A DNA stretch of 64,000 bases, from positions 1 to 64,000 of the forward strand of contig JAAFJN010000008.1 in the NCBI GenBank assembly GCA_013298845.1, read 5' to 3'. The translations under genes and the position numbers were made by a program. The DNA comes from Chitinophagales bacterium. Its GTDB lineage: Bacteria; Bacteroidota; Bacteroidia; Chitinophagales; Saprospiraceae. Below are positions 27,163-36,339 of this stretch, in pieces; position 1 is the first letter of the stretch; the number at the start of each line of letters is the position of its first letter. The notes beneath the pieces are model-generated. The model saw only the letters and a program-made list of their open reading frames with translations, was not told the DNA's origin and made no database searches.

Positions 27163-28323
27163 TTAAGTGGTTAAAGGGTTTACGATGATTTCTCCTGACA
27201 TAAGTTTGGGCAGCAAACTATCTCTCAAATCTTTTAGGTTTTCGTTTTCTTCAATATTATCCTGGATTTTCTGGAACAATGGAAGAACTATGCTATGGTA
27301 TTCCTGAACCAATTCGCTTGGCGGGATGACAAGTTTATATTGTAGAAGTAGTTGCTGACTGATATTCTGCTGTGCTGAACCGACAGCACGGCTGACAATG
27401 TCTTGTTTTGAGTTCAGTAGAAAATTATAGATGAATGAAAAAGGATATTGTTCATTAGGTAAAAAGGCACAAATAGCTTGATTACAAGTGAATTTACCTG
27501 TGATAATTCCTATTTCACCAACTGTTGCCCCATACATTGCTATCAAAACCGAATGCTCTGGCAATAATTTGACAGAAGAGTTCTTCAAAGCATTTTCGGT
27601 TATTTTTTCTTCCGTATCAATAATAAAAGAGTTGTTGAGTTCCTTTGATTTTACCCAACCAATAATCCCATTTTCATAATATTCAGGTTTACTTCTGCTT
27701 GGTGTTCCGCCCGAAGTGGTTTTGTAAATATCTCCCAATGTCCCTACCTCCCAACTCTCAGGAATTTCCCCAAACTCACTTTGCTTTAAGTTGCCGCTTG
27801 CATTGGGATAGTTGAAATTGACAAACCACTCCTTAAAAAGCGTTCGAGCAATTTCTTCAAGGGTTTGGTTGGCAGCAAGGTTGTTTTCGATTTTATCGTC
27901 TATTGTCGAAAGTATGAACGAAATTTTTTCTTGAATTGATTTTTCAGGGATGGTAATTTCTAACTCATTTAAAACTTGAACTGTCATACTTGGCACGGCA
28001 GTGCCAACATTCATTTCTGAATAGTTAAAGGTTGTGAGTTTGTAAAAAAGAAATTTTGGGTCTATTATTTCTCTGTTGAGAATTGTGTAAAACATTGTGT
28101 CAACAGTCCAAAACGGTTTATCCAAAAAGAACAAATTATTCAGAGTCCCCTTTCTTGGAATGAGTATAGATGTATCTTGATAAAGTGCTTTGTCTGCAAA
28201 TCGCATTATTCCACCACTACCGTAAACTGGAATATCACCATCAGAAAGTGCTTTATGGTCTTTCCCATATTTAACTTCTAATACTTGTTCTAATTTATAG
28301 GTTTGCCACTCATTCAAACTCAT
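27163..28323 (-). CDS. hsdS: type I restriction-modification specificity subunit
   Basis: HsdS reads the bipartite DNA target and positions the two HsdM and two HsdR subunits. The protein (386 residues from the ATG at 28323; a TTG two codons upstream is less likely) has two target-recognition domains: TRD1 about 5-125 ([20 protein letters not shown]) and TRD2 about 190-330 ([19 protein letters not shown]), each followed by a conserved helix ([56 protein letters not shown]). The two half-targets cannot be predicted by eye. It overlaps the hsdM 3' end by 14 bases. It is strongly AT-rich, as is the following HEPN-motif gene. Confidence 0.94.
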   Translation of the reverse strand: MSLNEWQTYKLEQVLEVKYGKDHKALSDGDIPVYGSGGIMRFADKALYQDTSILIPRKGTLNNLFFLDKPFWTVDTMFYTILNREIIDPKFLFYKLTTFNYSEMNVGTAVPSMTVQVLNELEITIPEKSIQEKISFILSTIDDKIENNLAANQTLEEIARTLFKEWFVNFNYPNASGNLKQSEFGEIPESWEVGTLGDIYKTTSGGTPSRSKPEYYENGIIGWVKSKELNNSFIIDTEEKITENALKNSSVKLLPEHSVLIAMYGATVGEIGIITGKFTCNQAICAFLPNEQYPFSFIYNFLLNSKQDIVSRAVGSAQQNISQQLLLQYKLVIPPSELVQEYHSIVLPLFQKIQDNIEENENLKDLRDSLLPKLMSGEIIVNPLTT

Positions 28324-29833
28324 ATCCAATTCTTTTTAAATTTTCACGAATGGTATTTTCTATTGCATTGTCTTTGGCAAACTGTTCGGCAAGTCTGGCG
28401 GTAAGGCTTTGCATTTTTTCATCAAAGGGCATATCGTCAGTTTGCTCGTCTTCCGTGCCTACATATCTTCCGGGCATCAGAACATAGTTGTTTTGGCGCA
28501 CTTCTTCCAAAGTGGCAGATTTGCAAAAACCGGCTATATCAGCATATCCACCATTTACATTTCGCCACATGTGGTAAGTGCTGCTAATCACGTCAATGTC
28601 GGCTTGCTCCAATACTCGGTTTCGTCTGTTTATCATTTTGCCCATTTTGCGGGCATCAATAAACAGAATGTCGTTTTCACGGTTTCGGAATTTTCCGTTC
28701 GTTTTGTTCTTTGCCAAAAACCACAGTGAAGCGGCAATGGTGGTATTGTAAAACAAGTTCGCTGGTAGCGTAACCATACAGTCCACCAATCGGGCTTCAA
28801 TCATATTTTTTCTTATTTCGCCTTCGCTGCCTGTGTTGCTGTTCATACTTCCGTTTGCCAATACAATCCCAGCCGTACCGTTAGGGCTTAGTTTATGAAT
28901 AAAATGCTGCAACCAGGCATAGTTGGCATTGCCCACGGGCGGAACGCCATATTTCCACCGCACATCATCACGCAGTTGCTCGCCTTTCCAATCACTAATG
29001 TTAAACGGCGGGTTTGCAATAATGTAATCTGCTTTTAAGTCGGGGTGTAGGTCGTTGGTAAACGTGTCGCCAAATTGTATGTTGGCGTCAATGCCACGAA
29101 TAGCAAGGTTCATTTTTGCTAATTTTACGGTGGTTGGGTTGCTCTCTTGTCCGTAAATACTCAGGTCGCCAATTTTACCTTGATGGCTTTCAATGAATTT
29201 TTCGCTTTGGACAAACATTCCGCCACTACCACAACAACCATCATAAATTCGGCCTTTATAGGGTTCGAGCATTTCTACCAAAAGCGTCACAATACTTTTA
29301 GGCGTGTAGAACTGCCCCCCATTTTTGCCTTCAGCGGCCGCAAACATTCCTAAGAAGTATTCATATACTTGTCCGAGAATATCTTCTCCTTCATGTCCAC
29401 CCCCAAACCCAATTTTACTAATTAAGTCAATGAGTTCACCCAAGCGCTGTTTATCAAGGTCAGTATCCGCATAATTTTTGGGCAACACACCTTTTAGGCT
29501 GTCGTTAATTTTTTCGATGCGGTCCATTGCCTGATCAATTAAAATACCAATTTCAGGCTGTTTGGCATTGTCTCTTAAGAACGTCCAACGAGACTTTTCA
29601 GGCACATAGAAAACATTTTCAGCCAAATATTCGTCCGGGTCTTCAGGGTTTGCCCCTGCGTATTCCCCTTGCCCTTCTTGTAGTTTATGGTGTAGTTCGG
29701 CAAAAGCGTCTGAAATGTATTTTAGGAAAATAAGTCCCAAAACAACGTGTTTATATTCTGCCGCGTCCATATTGCTCCGCAGTTTGTCAGCCGCAGCCCA
29801 AAGGGTTTTTTCGATGTCTCTTATTTCGCTCAT
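28310..29833 (-). CDS. hsdM: type I restriction-modification methyltransferase subunit
   Basis: A 507-residue N6-adenine methyltransferase that protects host targets and forms the core of the type I complex. The N-terminal helical domain (about 1-130; [13 protein letters not shown]-like start, [19 protein letters not shown]) is followed by the catalytic Rossmann domain with the SAM-binding motif [11 protein letters not shown] (197-207) and the catalytic NPPF (274-277). GGQFYTP (172-178) is the usual family block before motif I. It is the first gene of a four-gene operon with overlapping or near-overlapping frames. Promoter boxes upstream are weak (TAACTTTTG about 29860), so expression control is not clear. 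Confidence 0.96.
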   Translation of the reverse strand: MSEIRDIEKTLWAAADKLRSNMDAAEYKHVVLGLIFLKYISDAFAELHHKLQEGQGEYAGANPEDPDEYLAENVFYVPEKSRWTFLRDNAKQPEIGILIDQAMDRIEKINDSLKGVLPKNYADTDLDKQRLGELIDLISKIGFGGGHEGEDILGQVYEYFLGMFAAAEGKNGGQFYTPKSIVTLLVEMLEPYKGRIYDGCCGSGGMFVQSEKFIESHQGKIGDLSIYGQESNPTTVKLAKMNLAIRGIDANIQFGDTFTNDLHPDLKADYIIANPPFNISDWKGEQLRDDVRWKYGVPPVGNANYAWLQHFIHKLSPNGTAGIVLANGSMNSNTGSEGEIRKNMIEARLVDCMVTLPANLFYNTTIAASLWFLAKNKTNGKFRNRENDILFIDARKMGKMINRRNRVLEQADIDVISSTYHMWRNVNGGYADIAGFCKSATLEEVRQNNYVLMPGRYVGTEDEQTDDMPFDEKMQSLTARLAEQFAKDNAIENTIRENLKRIGYEFE

Positions 29834-30109
29834 TAATTTTTTATTTTGTTATTGTTATCAGCAAAAGTTACAGGAAACCCTGCTGATCTCATATCACTTT
29901 ATGCAACATTTTACCCCTGCTGTATTCCGATAATTAGGGACCTAAAATACTTGGATAATAATCACTTCAAAATTAGCATTTACCCCACAAAGTTACCCAA
30001 ATCCACCAAACCAAACTAATCAACCATCATTTTTTTTCAAAATTTCAAAAAAACACCACCTTCGTGCGCGTATTTACCGAATATTGCAAGCGTCCGGGCG
30101 AAGCAACCA

Positions 30110-31225
30110 TCACTGCCCCGCCACCACAAACTCAACCACCTCCGTAAACGTACTCCCGTTGAAAGTACACAGGCCATGCGCATCCGTGCCGAACCAAAGT
30201 TCGCCGTTGTTATCCTGACAAATGGCGCTGACGGCATTGCTCGGGAGGCCGTCTTTGGTGGTATAATTGGTCAAAACGCCCTCGTAATACCTCCAAACGC
30301 CCGCGTCCGCGGTCCCGACCCAAATCGCGCCGCTATTGTCTTCGTTAATCGTATATACCCGCGCCAGGGTGTTTAATCCTGACTTACCGGTGGCCCTGAA
30401 ATCCGCGTTGCCCAGTTGGTGTTCTTCGGTGACGTTGACGAGGGTGCGGCCATCGTAGCGGAACAAACCGGCTCCGTTGTTGCCCATCCAGATAGTACCC
30501 TTGCTGTCTTCCAACAAGGCCAGCACTGCGGGTCCGGCCAGTCCTTTTTCGGTGAACCACGTATGGCTTTTCCCGTCGTAGCGGCACACCCCGCGGGCTT
30601 GGGTGCCCATCCATATTTGCCCTTTTTGGTCGCGCAAGGTTGTATAAACAGCGGAGGGACTGAGCGTAAACGCCGTTTGATCGGTATTTTTTGAAGTCTT
30701 CGTCGTCCGGGGAAACGGCAAATAGGTCAGGGCCGACGAGCGGTACCGAAACACCCCGGCCCCGGCAAAAAACCACAGATCGCCGAGGGCGGCGTTCCAG
30801 TTATGGGTGGTTTCGATGGTAAAATCCGGGTTATTGGTATAAGCGGTGAAGGTAGTACCGTCAAATTTGCTGATGGCAAAACCCGCGCTTTCCAACCAAA
30901 TATTCCCAGCCTCATCTTCCTGAATGGACACAACCTGGTTATCGGCCAGCCCGTCTTTTACGGTGTATTGCACCAACGACTTTTTATCGTAGCGAAATAC
31001 CCCGGCCCCATTGGTACCGAACCAATAAGCCCCCTTTTTGTCCTGGTAAATACTGCGAATGTTTTTATCCACCCTGGTAGCATTGGACAAATAAGTCGGC
31101 GGCGGCGGGGTAGGGGCCGTTGAGACCGGCTTGTTGTTTGGATTGGCGGCGTTCTCCGGCGGTGGTGTACCGGTGCAAGCAACAAGGAGCAAGAGGATGG
31201 TCAGGCGAAGTATTTTTTGTGTCAT
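30110..31225 (-). CDS. two-component-regulator-type propeller lipoprotein
   Basis: A 371-residue lipoprotein when started at the ATG at 31225 (MTQKILRLTILLLLVACTG, Cys17). The upstream extension to 31333 has no signal and is unlikely. After a P/T-rich linker (about 25-50) come repeated Reg_prop blades: IRSIYQDKKGAYWFGTNGAG, VVSIQEDEAGNIWLESAG, VLALLEDSKGTIWMGNNGAG, VYTINEDNSGAIWVGTADAG and AVSAICQDNNGELWFGTDAH. This is the propeller found as the periplasmic sensor of hybrid two-component systems, but here it is not fused to a kinase. It could bind a sugar or partner kinase in trans. It separates two accessory modules, the RM operon and the ImmA/PIN pair. Confidence 0.8.
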   Translation of the reverse strand: MTQKILRLTILLLLVACTGTPPPENAANPNNKPVSTAPTPPPPTYLSNATRVDKNIRSIYQDKKGAYWFGTNGAGVFRYDKKSLVQYTVKDGLADNQVVSIQEDEAGNIWLESAGFAISKFDGTTFTAYTNNPDFTIETTHNWNAALGDLWFFAGAGVFRYRSSALTYLPFPRTTKTSKNTDQTAFTLSPSAVYTTLRDQKGQIWMGTQARGVCRYDGKSHTWFTEKGLAGPAVLALLEDSKGTIWMGNNGAGLFRYDGRTLVNVTEEHQLGNADFRATGKSGLNTLARVYTINEDNSGAIWVGTADAGVWRYYEGVLTNYTTKDGLPSNAVSAICQDNNGELWFGTDAHGLCTFNGSTFTEVVEFVVAGQ

Positions 31226-31354
31226 TGTACGGTTGTTTGGCGCAAAGTACGAAAGTTTGTTGTCTTTGATCTTGGCTAGGGCGGGGCGCGGAAAATACCA
31301 TTGCAGCCCATAGTTAAGAACAGCAAGGTACACTATCCGATTTTTGAAAAAAAA

Positions 31355-31386
31355 TTTGTTTTATAAAGTTTACAAACCTAAATTTG
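31355..31386 (+). promoter_or_regulatory. promoter of the XRE-ImmA/PIN operon
   Basis: TTTG at 31355-31358, 20-base spacer, TAAATTTG at 31379-31386: a full match to the Bacteroidota consensus. The ATG is 33 bases downstream. Confidence 0.75.
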
Positions 31387-31404
31387 CATTGAAATTTGTA
31401 AACT
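31367..31404. promoter_or_regulatory. operator-like inverted repeat around the -7 box
   Basis: AGTTTACAAA at 31367-31376 and its perfect complement TTTGTAAACT at 31395-31404 flank the -7 box with an 18-base gap. The spacing (28 bases centre to centre) suits a DNA-binding XRE dimer or two dimers and predicts autorepression by the gene that follows. Confidence 0.65.
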
Positions 31405-31418
31405 AAAACACAACAACA

Positions 31419-32474
31419 ATGTCTATCTTTGGAAATCGTCTCGCCATAGCCCGAAAAATGGCTGGTTTATCATTGCAAGGACTTTCTGACAAAATGGGAG
31501 GGGTAGTCGGGCGGCAGGCACTTCATAAGTATGAACAACACGAAGGTTTACCCAACAGCAGAGTGTTAATCGCTTTGGCGCAGGCTTTGAACGTTCCGGT
31601 TGACTTTTTCTTCGCTGAACCAGAAATCCAGGTTGTTTTAGAACACGTGGATTATCGGAAAAAATCCGGGATGAGTAAAACCCAACAAATGGCCATTGAA
31701 GAGCAGTGCGTTGAGGAGTTAAACCGCTATCTTTCGTTGGAATCTATCATGCAGGAAGAGAAAGAGATGTCTGAATTTGTGTTTAATAAAATGGTATCAA
31801 ACACCGACGACGTAGAAGCGGCGGCTCAACAACTGCGTAGGGACTGGGAACTTGGAGATGCTCCCATTCCAAACGTAGTGGCAATGCTTGAAGACAAGGG
31901 TTATAAAGTAATAGAACTCAATACCGATGCTAATTTTGACGGGTTGAAGGCTTACGCTGGTCGGGCCAGGGTGATTGGGCTAAATAAAAACATCGAAGAT
32001 GTTTGCCGAAAGCGATTTACTGCTTTACATGAACTGGCGCACCATGTACTCCTTTTCCCTACCGATATGCCCGAGCGGGAAAAAGAACGCCTGTGTCATT
32101 GCTTTGCAGGGGCGGTCTTATTCCCCAAGATACAAGCCAGAGAGTCTATGCATAACGAAAGGTTTCATTTTTACCTGCCAGAATTGGTGATGATAAAGGA
32201 ATACTGGGGCATTTCTATTGCTGCTCTTTTTGCCAGGGCTAAAAACTTAGGTATCATTAGTGAGCATGTCCATACCAAATTGATGATTGGCTATAATGCG
32301 CGTAAATATCGGGAGGGTGAACCCGGAAACTTTAGAGGGGAAGAACAGCCGCTCCGTTTTCGGCAGTTATTATATCGGGGGTTGGCGGAAAAAATTATTA
32401 GCATCAATGAAGCAGCATCTCTAACCCAAAAGACGGTTGGAGCACTACGAAATGAACTTGACCAACTCGTATGA
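31419..32474 (+). CDS. XRE-type HTH regulator fused to ImmA/IrrE metallopeptidase
   Basis: A 351-residue protein. Residues 5-65 are an XRE helix-turn-helix (RLAIARKMAGLSLQGLSDKM, RQALHKYEQHEGLPNS). Residues about 150-290 are an ImmA/IrrE (COG2856) Zn-peptidase with the HExxH motif His204-Glu-Leu-Ala-His208 and the third ligand region ERLCHCFAGAVLFP, where Glu223 fits the metal-binding position. The C-terminus is helical. ImmA proteases cleave repressors, and XRE-COG2856 proteins serve as antitoxin-like partners in toxin-antitoxin pairs. Its stop overlaps the start of the PIN gene (ATGA), which supports a paired system. The promoter with an inverted repeat over it points to autoregulation. Confidence 0.85.
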   Translation: MSIFGNRLAIARKMAGLSLQGLSDKMGGVVGRQALHKYEQHEGLPNSRVLIALAQALNVPVDFFFAEPEIQVVLEHVDYRKKSGMSKTQQMAIEEQCVEELNRYLSLESIMQEEKEMSEFVFNKMVSNTDDVEAAAQQLRRDWELGDAPIPNVVAMLEDKGYKVIELNTDANFDGLKAYAGRARVIGLNKNIEDVCRKRFTALHELAHHVLLFPTDMPEREKERLCHCFAGAVLFPKIQARESMHNERFHFYLPELVMIKEYWGISIAALFARAKNLGIISEHVHTKLMIGYNARKYREGEPGNFRGEEQPLRFRQLLYRGLAEKIISINEAASLTQKTVGALRNELDQLV

Positions 32475-33136
32475 AAATAGTCGTTACTGACACGAATGTA
32501 TTCATTGACTTAATTCAATCGAATACTATCGATGCGTTTTTTGAGTGTCCATTGGATATTTACACCACAGACTTGGTCATATATGAAATAAATGCGCCTG
32601 GTCAACGCGAATGCCTGGACAAATACATTTCGTCAGAACGGCTAAAAGTAATGGAACTAAGCGAAACTGAAATCGCCGAAGCCTTCGCCCTGAAAACCGA
32701 ATGTAATTTGAAACGTATCACGGACAAATCGGTACTCCTTAAAGCGATTCAAATGCAGGCTTGCCTGCTCACAGGGGATGGTGATTTACGGAAAGAGGGT
32801 AAAAGGGCTGGTTTGGAGGTCCGGGGTACACTTTGGGTATTCAGAGAAATTTGGTCGGCCGGATTATTAGATTCTACCACTTTGTTAAAAAATTTAGAAA
32901 TTCTCGACCTCAATACTCGATTACCACAAGATGCCTTGGGCGAGATGAAGCGCGTGATTTACAAAAATAGCAACCTACATCCCACCCCGCACATAAGGCG
33001 CCACTTCCTGCCCGCAAAAATCGCCCGCGAGGTATTTGTAATAAGCCGTTACCCCGATCATGGCGGCGTTATCGGTGCAATATTCAAATTTGGGGATAAA
33101 ATATTCCCAGCCTTCTTTGGCGCACAGGGCTTGTAA
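32471..33136 (+). CDS. PIN-domain nuclease, putative toxin, with C-terminus running into tsaD
   Basis: A 221-residue frame. Residues 1-130 form a PIN domain with the four acidic positions Asp7 (VTDTNVF), Glu39, Asp85 (TDKSVLL) and Asp103 (LTGDGDL), so a metal-dependent RNase is expected. About 165 residues suffice for the domain; the remaining residues (after NSNLHPTP) are encoded antisense to the last 162 bases of tsaD and probably do not belong to the ancestral protein. The ATG lies within the last codons of the ImmA gene. In XRE-ImmA/PIN pairs the PIN protein would be the toxin, though which member neutralises the other is inference. Codon use looks closer to the RM island than to tsaD. 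Confidence 0.8.
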   Translation: MKIVVTDTNVFIDLIQSNTIDAFFECPLDIYTTDLVIYEINAPGQRECLDKYISSERLKVMELSETEIAEAFALKTECNLKRITDKSVLLKAIQMQACLLTGDGDLRKEGKRAGLEVRGTLWVFREIWSAGLLDSTTLLKNLEILDLNTRLPQDALGEMKRVIYKNSNLHPTPHIRRHFLPAKIAREVFVISRYPDHGGVIGAIFKFGDKIFPAFFGAQGL

Positions 33137-33970
33137 ACCTTCGCGCAAGCCCGAGTTGGCGCTCACGCCACCGGCAATGGCCAGTTGTTTAATGCCCGTT
33201 TTTTTGGCCGATTTTTTGAGTTTTTTCAGCAAAACGGTCACGATAATGTGCTGAATGGACGCGCAAATATCAGCCAGATTTTGTTCGATAAAATCGGGAT
33301 TGGCGGCCACTTCCTTTTTTAAAAAATACAAAATGGAGGTTTTTAAACCACTAAAACTAAACCCCAAATCTTCAATGACGGGTTCGGGAAACGGGAAACG
33401 CGGGGTGCCCTGCCGCGCCAAACGGTCAATGTGCGGCCCGGCGGGGTATTCCAAACCCAACATTTTACCCGCTTTATCAAAGGCTTCCCCGGCGGCATCG
33501 TCGAGGGTTTGGCCCAAAATAGTCATGCTCAGGGGGCTGTCCACCCGGATAATTTGGGTGTGTCCACCGCTCACCGTCAGGCAAAGAAACGGAAAAGCCG
33601 GGTGGGGTTCTTCGGCAAAATGCGCCATCACGTGGGCGGTCATGTGGTCCACTTCGATGAGGGGCAACTGCCGCGCCAAGGCAAAGGCTTTGGCAAACGA
33701 GGTACCCACCAACAGCGAACCCAACAGGCCCGGCCCCCGCGTAAAGGCCACGGCGTTAATATCGGCCATGGTGATACCGGCCTTGTCAATGGCGGCTTTT
33801 ACCACGGGTACAATATTGTTCTGGTGCGCGCGCGAGGCCACCTCTGGCACCACGCCGCCGTATAAGCGGTGGATTTCCTGGTTGGCGACGCAGTTCGACA
33901 AGGGGCGACCGTCGTGAATAATGGCGGCGGCGGTGTCATCGCACGAAGACTCAATGGCTAAAATATACAT
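32975..33970 (-). CDS. tsaD: tRNA N6-threonylcarbamoyladenosine transferase
   Basis: TsaD (Kae1/YgjD family) transfers the threonylcarbamoyl group to A37 of ANN-decoding tRNAs, with TsaB and TsaE. The start is the ATG at 33970 (MYILAIESSCDDTAAAI), 331 residues; the 14-residue extension upstream lies partly in the ppiD-type terminator. Motifs: IESSCDDT, HMTAHVMAHF with the metal ligands His109/His113, the GGVSANSGLR loop and FIPKFEYCTDNAAMIG near the end. The C-terminal coding region (32975-33136) overlaps the antisense PIN frame. Confidence 0.95.
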   Translation of the reverse strand: MYILAIESSCDDTAAAIIHDGRPLSNCVANQEIHRLYGGVVPEVASRAHQNNIVPVVKAAIDKAGITMADINAVAFTRGPGLLGSLLVGTSFAKAFALARQLPLIEVDHMTAHVMAHFAEEPHPAFPFLCLTVSGGHTQIIRVDSPLSMTILGQTLDDAAGEAFDKAGKMLGLEYPAGPHIDRLARQGTPRFPFPEPVIEDLGFSFSGLKTSILYFLKKEVAANPDFIEQNLADICASIQHIIVTVLLKKLKKSAKKTGIKQLAIAGGVSANSGLREGLQALCAKEGWEYFIPKFEYCTDNAAMIGVTAYYKYLAGDFCGQEVAPYVRGGM

Positions 33971-33978
33971 GGTGTTAC

Positions 33979-34017
33979 AAAAAAAGGTGTGTACCTCACT
34001 TGGGAGATACACACCTT
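33979..34017 (-). terminator. intrinsic terminator after the PpiD-like gene
   Basis: On the minus strand the stem AAGGTGTGTA (34017-34008) pairs with TACACACCTT (33993-33984) and is followed by seven T. The tsaD ATG lies only about 9 bases beyond. Confidence 0.8.
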
Positions 34018-34040
34018 ATTATCACTGAGTGAGGTAATTA

Positions 34041-36167
34041 TTAGTAGAAATTCACGCGATTATCGGTGATATCCGCTTTTTTCTTCAGGGAGTTCATCAG
34101 GTTGGCACGAACCATTGTTTGCGCCGTTGATTTTACCTGGTTGCGGAACATCGACAAATCGGCTGGCATGGTTACAGTTGGCAAATCAACGATGGGTTGT
34201 ACCATGTAAACGCCGGTTTTGCCCGCGATGGGTTTGCTCACCTGGCCTTTAGCCAAAGAGAACACCGTACCCACTACGCGTGGTTCAGCACCACCTTTTG
34301 GCGTGTTGACCATCATCATGCTGGCACCTACTGCGGTGTCAACAGTAACGCTGTACGTGTTGGCAGCGGCCGCCAAATCGGTAATACCTTGCCATTTGGC
34401 CACGATCAACTGGGCTTTTTTGCGGTTTTTGATCTCCACTTCGTACTGTTGGCTGGCTTTGATAGAAGCCACGCTTGGTGTACCTTTTGGATTGATCACG
34501 CGCAAACCAGCCACCACGTATTTAGAATCGAAATAACCGCCGTTAGGGTCACCAATGGTAAATACCTCGCGGGATACTTCGCCCTGGTCGGTATCTTTGT
34601 TAAACGCCCATTTCACAATGTCGCGGGCATCTTTACCGGAACCGAGCAAACCAACGTTAAAATCGGCACCTTTCAAAGGTTGAGAAGATTCCAATTTCAG
34701 ATTCATAGCACCGGCTTTTGCTTCCAAATCAGCCAGTGTTTTTGCACTGTTCATCAGTTCAAGTGCTTTGTCTTTCACCACTTGCTGGGTATTTTTTGAA
34801 GGACTAACCAGTTCACTGATATAAGCCGCTTTCAAAGAAGCCTGGTTCGTAATGAACTTTTTACCGGTAATTTCGATCAGGTGCACCCCGAACTGAGTAG
34901 TTGCCGTGTACAATTTGCCCTGCTCACCGGTGTTAAAACATACTTCGTTGAACTCAGGTACCATTGCACCGTTGCCAAAGAAACCGAGGTCACCACCTTT
35001 AACGGCCGAGCCGGTATCTTCGCTATTGGCTTTGGCTACTTCGTCAAAAGTTGCTTTACCGGAACTGATAACGTTTTTGAGGCTGTCAATTTTAGCCGCT
35101 GCCGTAGCCGGATCGCGCACCAAAATGTGGCGGGCACGTACGGAGTCGGGCAATGTTTTGCGGGCCAAAATTTTAGCCACCGTCCAGGCACCAGATTCGA
35201 GGTATGGGCCAACCACCGAGTCAAGCGGAGCCGACATCAAACGATCAGCAACGCTGACGGGCAATGAACTTTTCGATTTAAAGCCACCGCCGTAAATGCC
35301 GTTGTTGTTGACAACGTACAAAGAGTCGTCTTTACCCGTCATACCAGCGATGTGTTTAGCCGCTGCATCCCGAATAGCGATGGTATCCGCAGCCGTAGGC
35401 AACACGTCGAAAGCAACGTAATCCAACACGCGGGTTTCTTCCGTTTGTTCGAACATACGTGGGTTTTCTTTCAAATACGCCGCGTAGTCGTCGTCGGTTA
35501 CTTTAATGTCGGTATCGGGTACTTTGTCGAAAGGTACACGTACATACAGGTAATCAACGCGTTGGTTGTTTTCCACAAAAGCCATTTCTGACTGCCAGGT
35601 TGGGGCATAAATGCCTTTCATTACCATAGCGGTTATTTTATCTTGCAAACGTTGTTTGATAATTTCGTTTTCCTGAATTGACCAGCGGGTGCGGAAATCA
35701 GCGTACTGCGCATCGTTGAGGGTACCCTGCTCGATGGCGGTTTTGATTTGACCCAGGCTATTCATATCTACCTGACCAGACTGCCCGCTGAAGCGCTGCA
35801 TGATGATCGGGCTGAGGTTAGCGGGATTGGAACCGAATTGAAGATCCATCAATTCGTCTTTAGGAACACCCAAACCCAATGGTTTTGCATGTTCGCGAAC
35901 AATCGCATCTTCCACAAACTGATTCCAAATTTGTTGGCGAATCTGGTAATCATTACCGGTAGAATTCGCGTAAATTGACGCTTTGTAGCGTTCAAATTCA
36001 TCACTGCGGATGTCTTTTCCGTTCACCTTACCCAAGGTATTTGCGTCCGCCGCACTATACATCTGACTGTTAGACATGATGTCCATCAGGATAAAGCCAC
36101 CAAGAGCCAATACCATTGTGGCGATCAAAATCCAACCTTTCTGTCTAATCTTACCGATTAAAGCCAT
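34041..36167 (-). CDS. PpiD/SurA-like periplasmic peptidyl-prolyl isomerase
   Basis: A 708-residue membrane-anchored foldase. A single N-terminal transmembrane helix (WILIATMVLALGGFILMDIM, about 12-32) anchors a SurA_N-like helical domain (about 35-240). The parvulin rotamase domain is at about 342-435 (ARHILVRDPATAAAKIDSLK, KGGDLGFFGNGAMVPEFNE, TATTQFGVHLIEITGK), and a second degenerate parvulin-like region and C-terminal domain follow. In E. coli PpiD helps proteins leave the Sec channel; this ortholog likely chaperones outer-membrane and T9SS proteins. A TACCTTTG -7 box at 36242-36235 gives a leader of about 65 bases. Confidence 0.9.
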   Translation of the reverse strand: MALIGKIRQKGWILIATMVLALGGFILMDIMSNSQMYSAADANTLGKVNGKDIRSDEFERYKASIYANSTGNDYQIRQQIWNQFVEDAIVREHAKPLGLGVPKDELMDLQFGSNPANLSPIIMQRFSGQSGQVDMNSLGQIKTAIEQGTLNDAQYADFRTRWSIQENEIIKQRLQDKITAMVMKGIYAPTWQSEMAFVENNQRVDYLYVRVPFDKVPDTDIKVTDDDYAAYLKENPRMFEQTEETRVLDYVAFDVLPTAADTIAIRDAAAKHIAGMTGKDDSLYVVNNNGIYGGGFKSKSSLPVSVADRLMSAPLDSVVGPYLESGAWTVAKILARKTLPDSVRARHILVRDPATAAAKIDSLKNVISSGKATFDEVAKANSEDTGSAVKGGDLGFFGNGAMVPEFNEVCFNTGEQGKLYTATTQFGVHLIEITGKKFITNQASLKAAYISELVSPSKNTQQVVKDKALELMNSAKTLADLEAKAGAMNLKLESSQPLKGADFNVGLLGSGKDARDIVKWAFNKDTDQGEVSREVFTIGDPNGGYFDSKYVVAGLRVINPKGTPSVASIKASQQYEVEIKNRKKAQLIVAKWQGITDLAAAANTYSVTVDTAVGASMMMVNTPKGGAEPRVVGTVFSLAKGQVSKPIAGKTGVYMVQPIVDLPTVTMPADLSMFRNQVKSTAQTMVRANLMNSLKKKADITDNRVNFY

Positions 36168-36234
36168 TTTAGCGTAATTATTTGATAATCAATATTTTAA
36201 TAAAAAAATCCCTTCGCTTTCTAAAAAGCAGTCG

Positions 36235-36242
36235 CAAAGGTA
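36235..36242 (-). promoter_or_regulatory. -7 box of the PpiD-like gene
   Basis: TACCTTTG on the minus strand. The -33 region is not a clear match. Confidence 0.45.
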
Positions 36243-36339
36243 AACTTTTTAAAAGGAAAAAACCTTGATTTTTTAAGGAAAATATTGAATAAAACCGGCA
36301 ATTTGAACTATCTAATCAGATGGTGGCCGAAATCCAATA

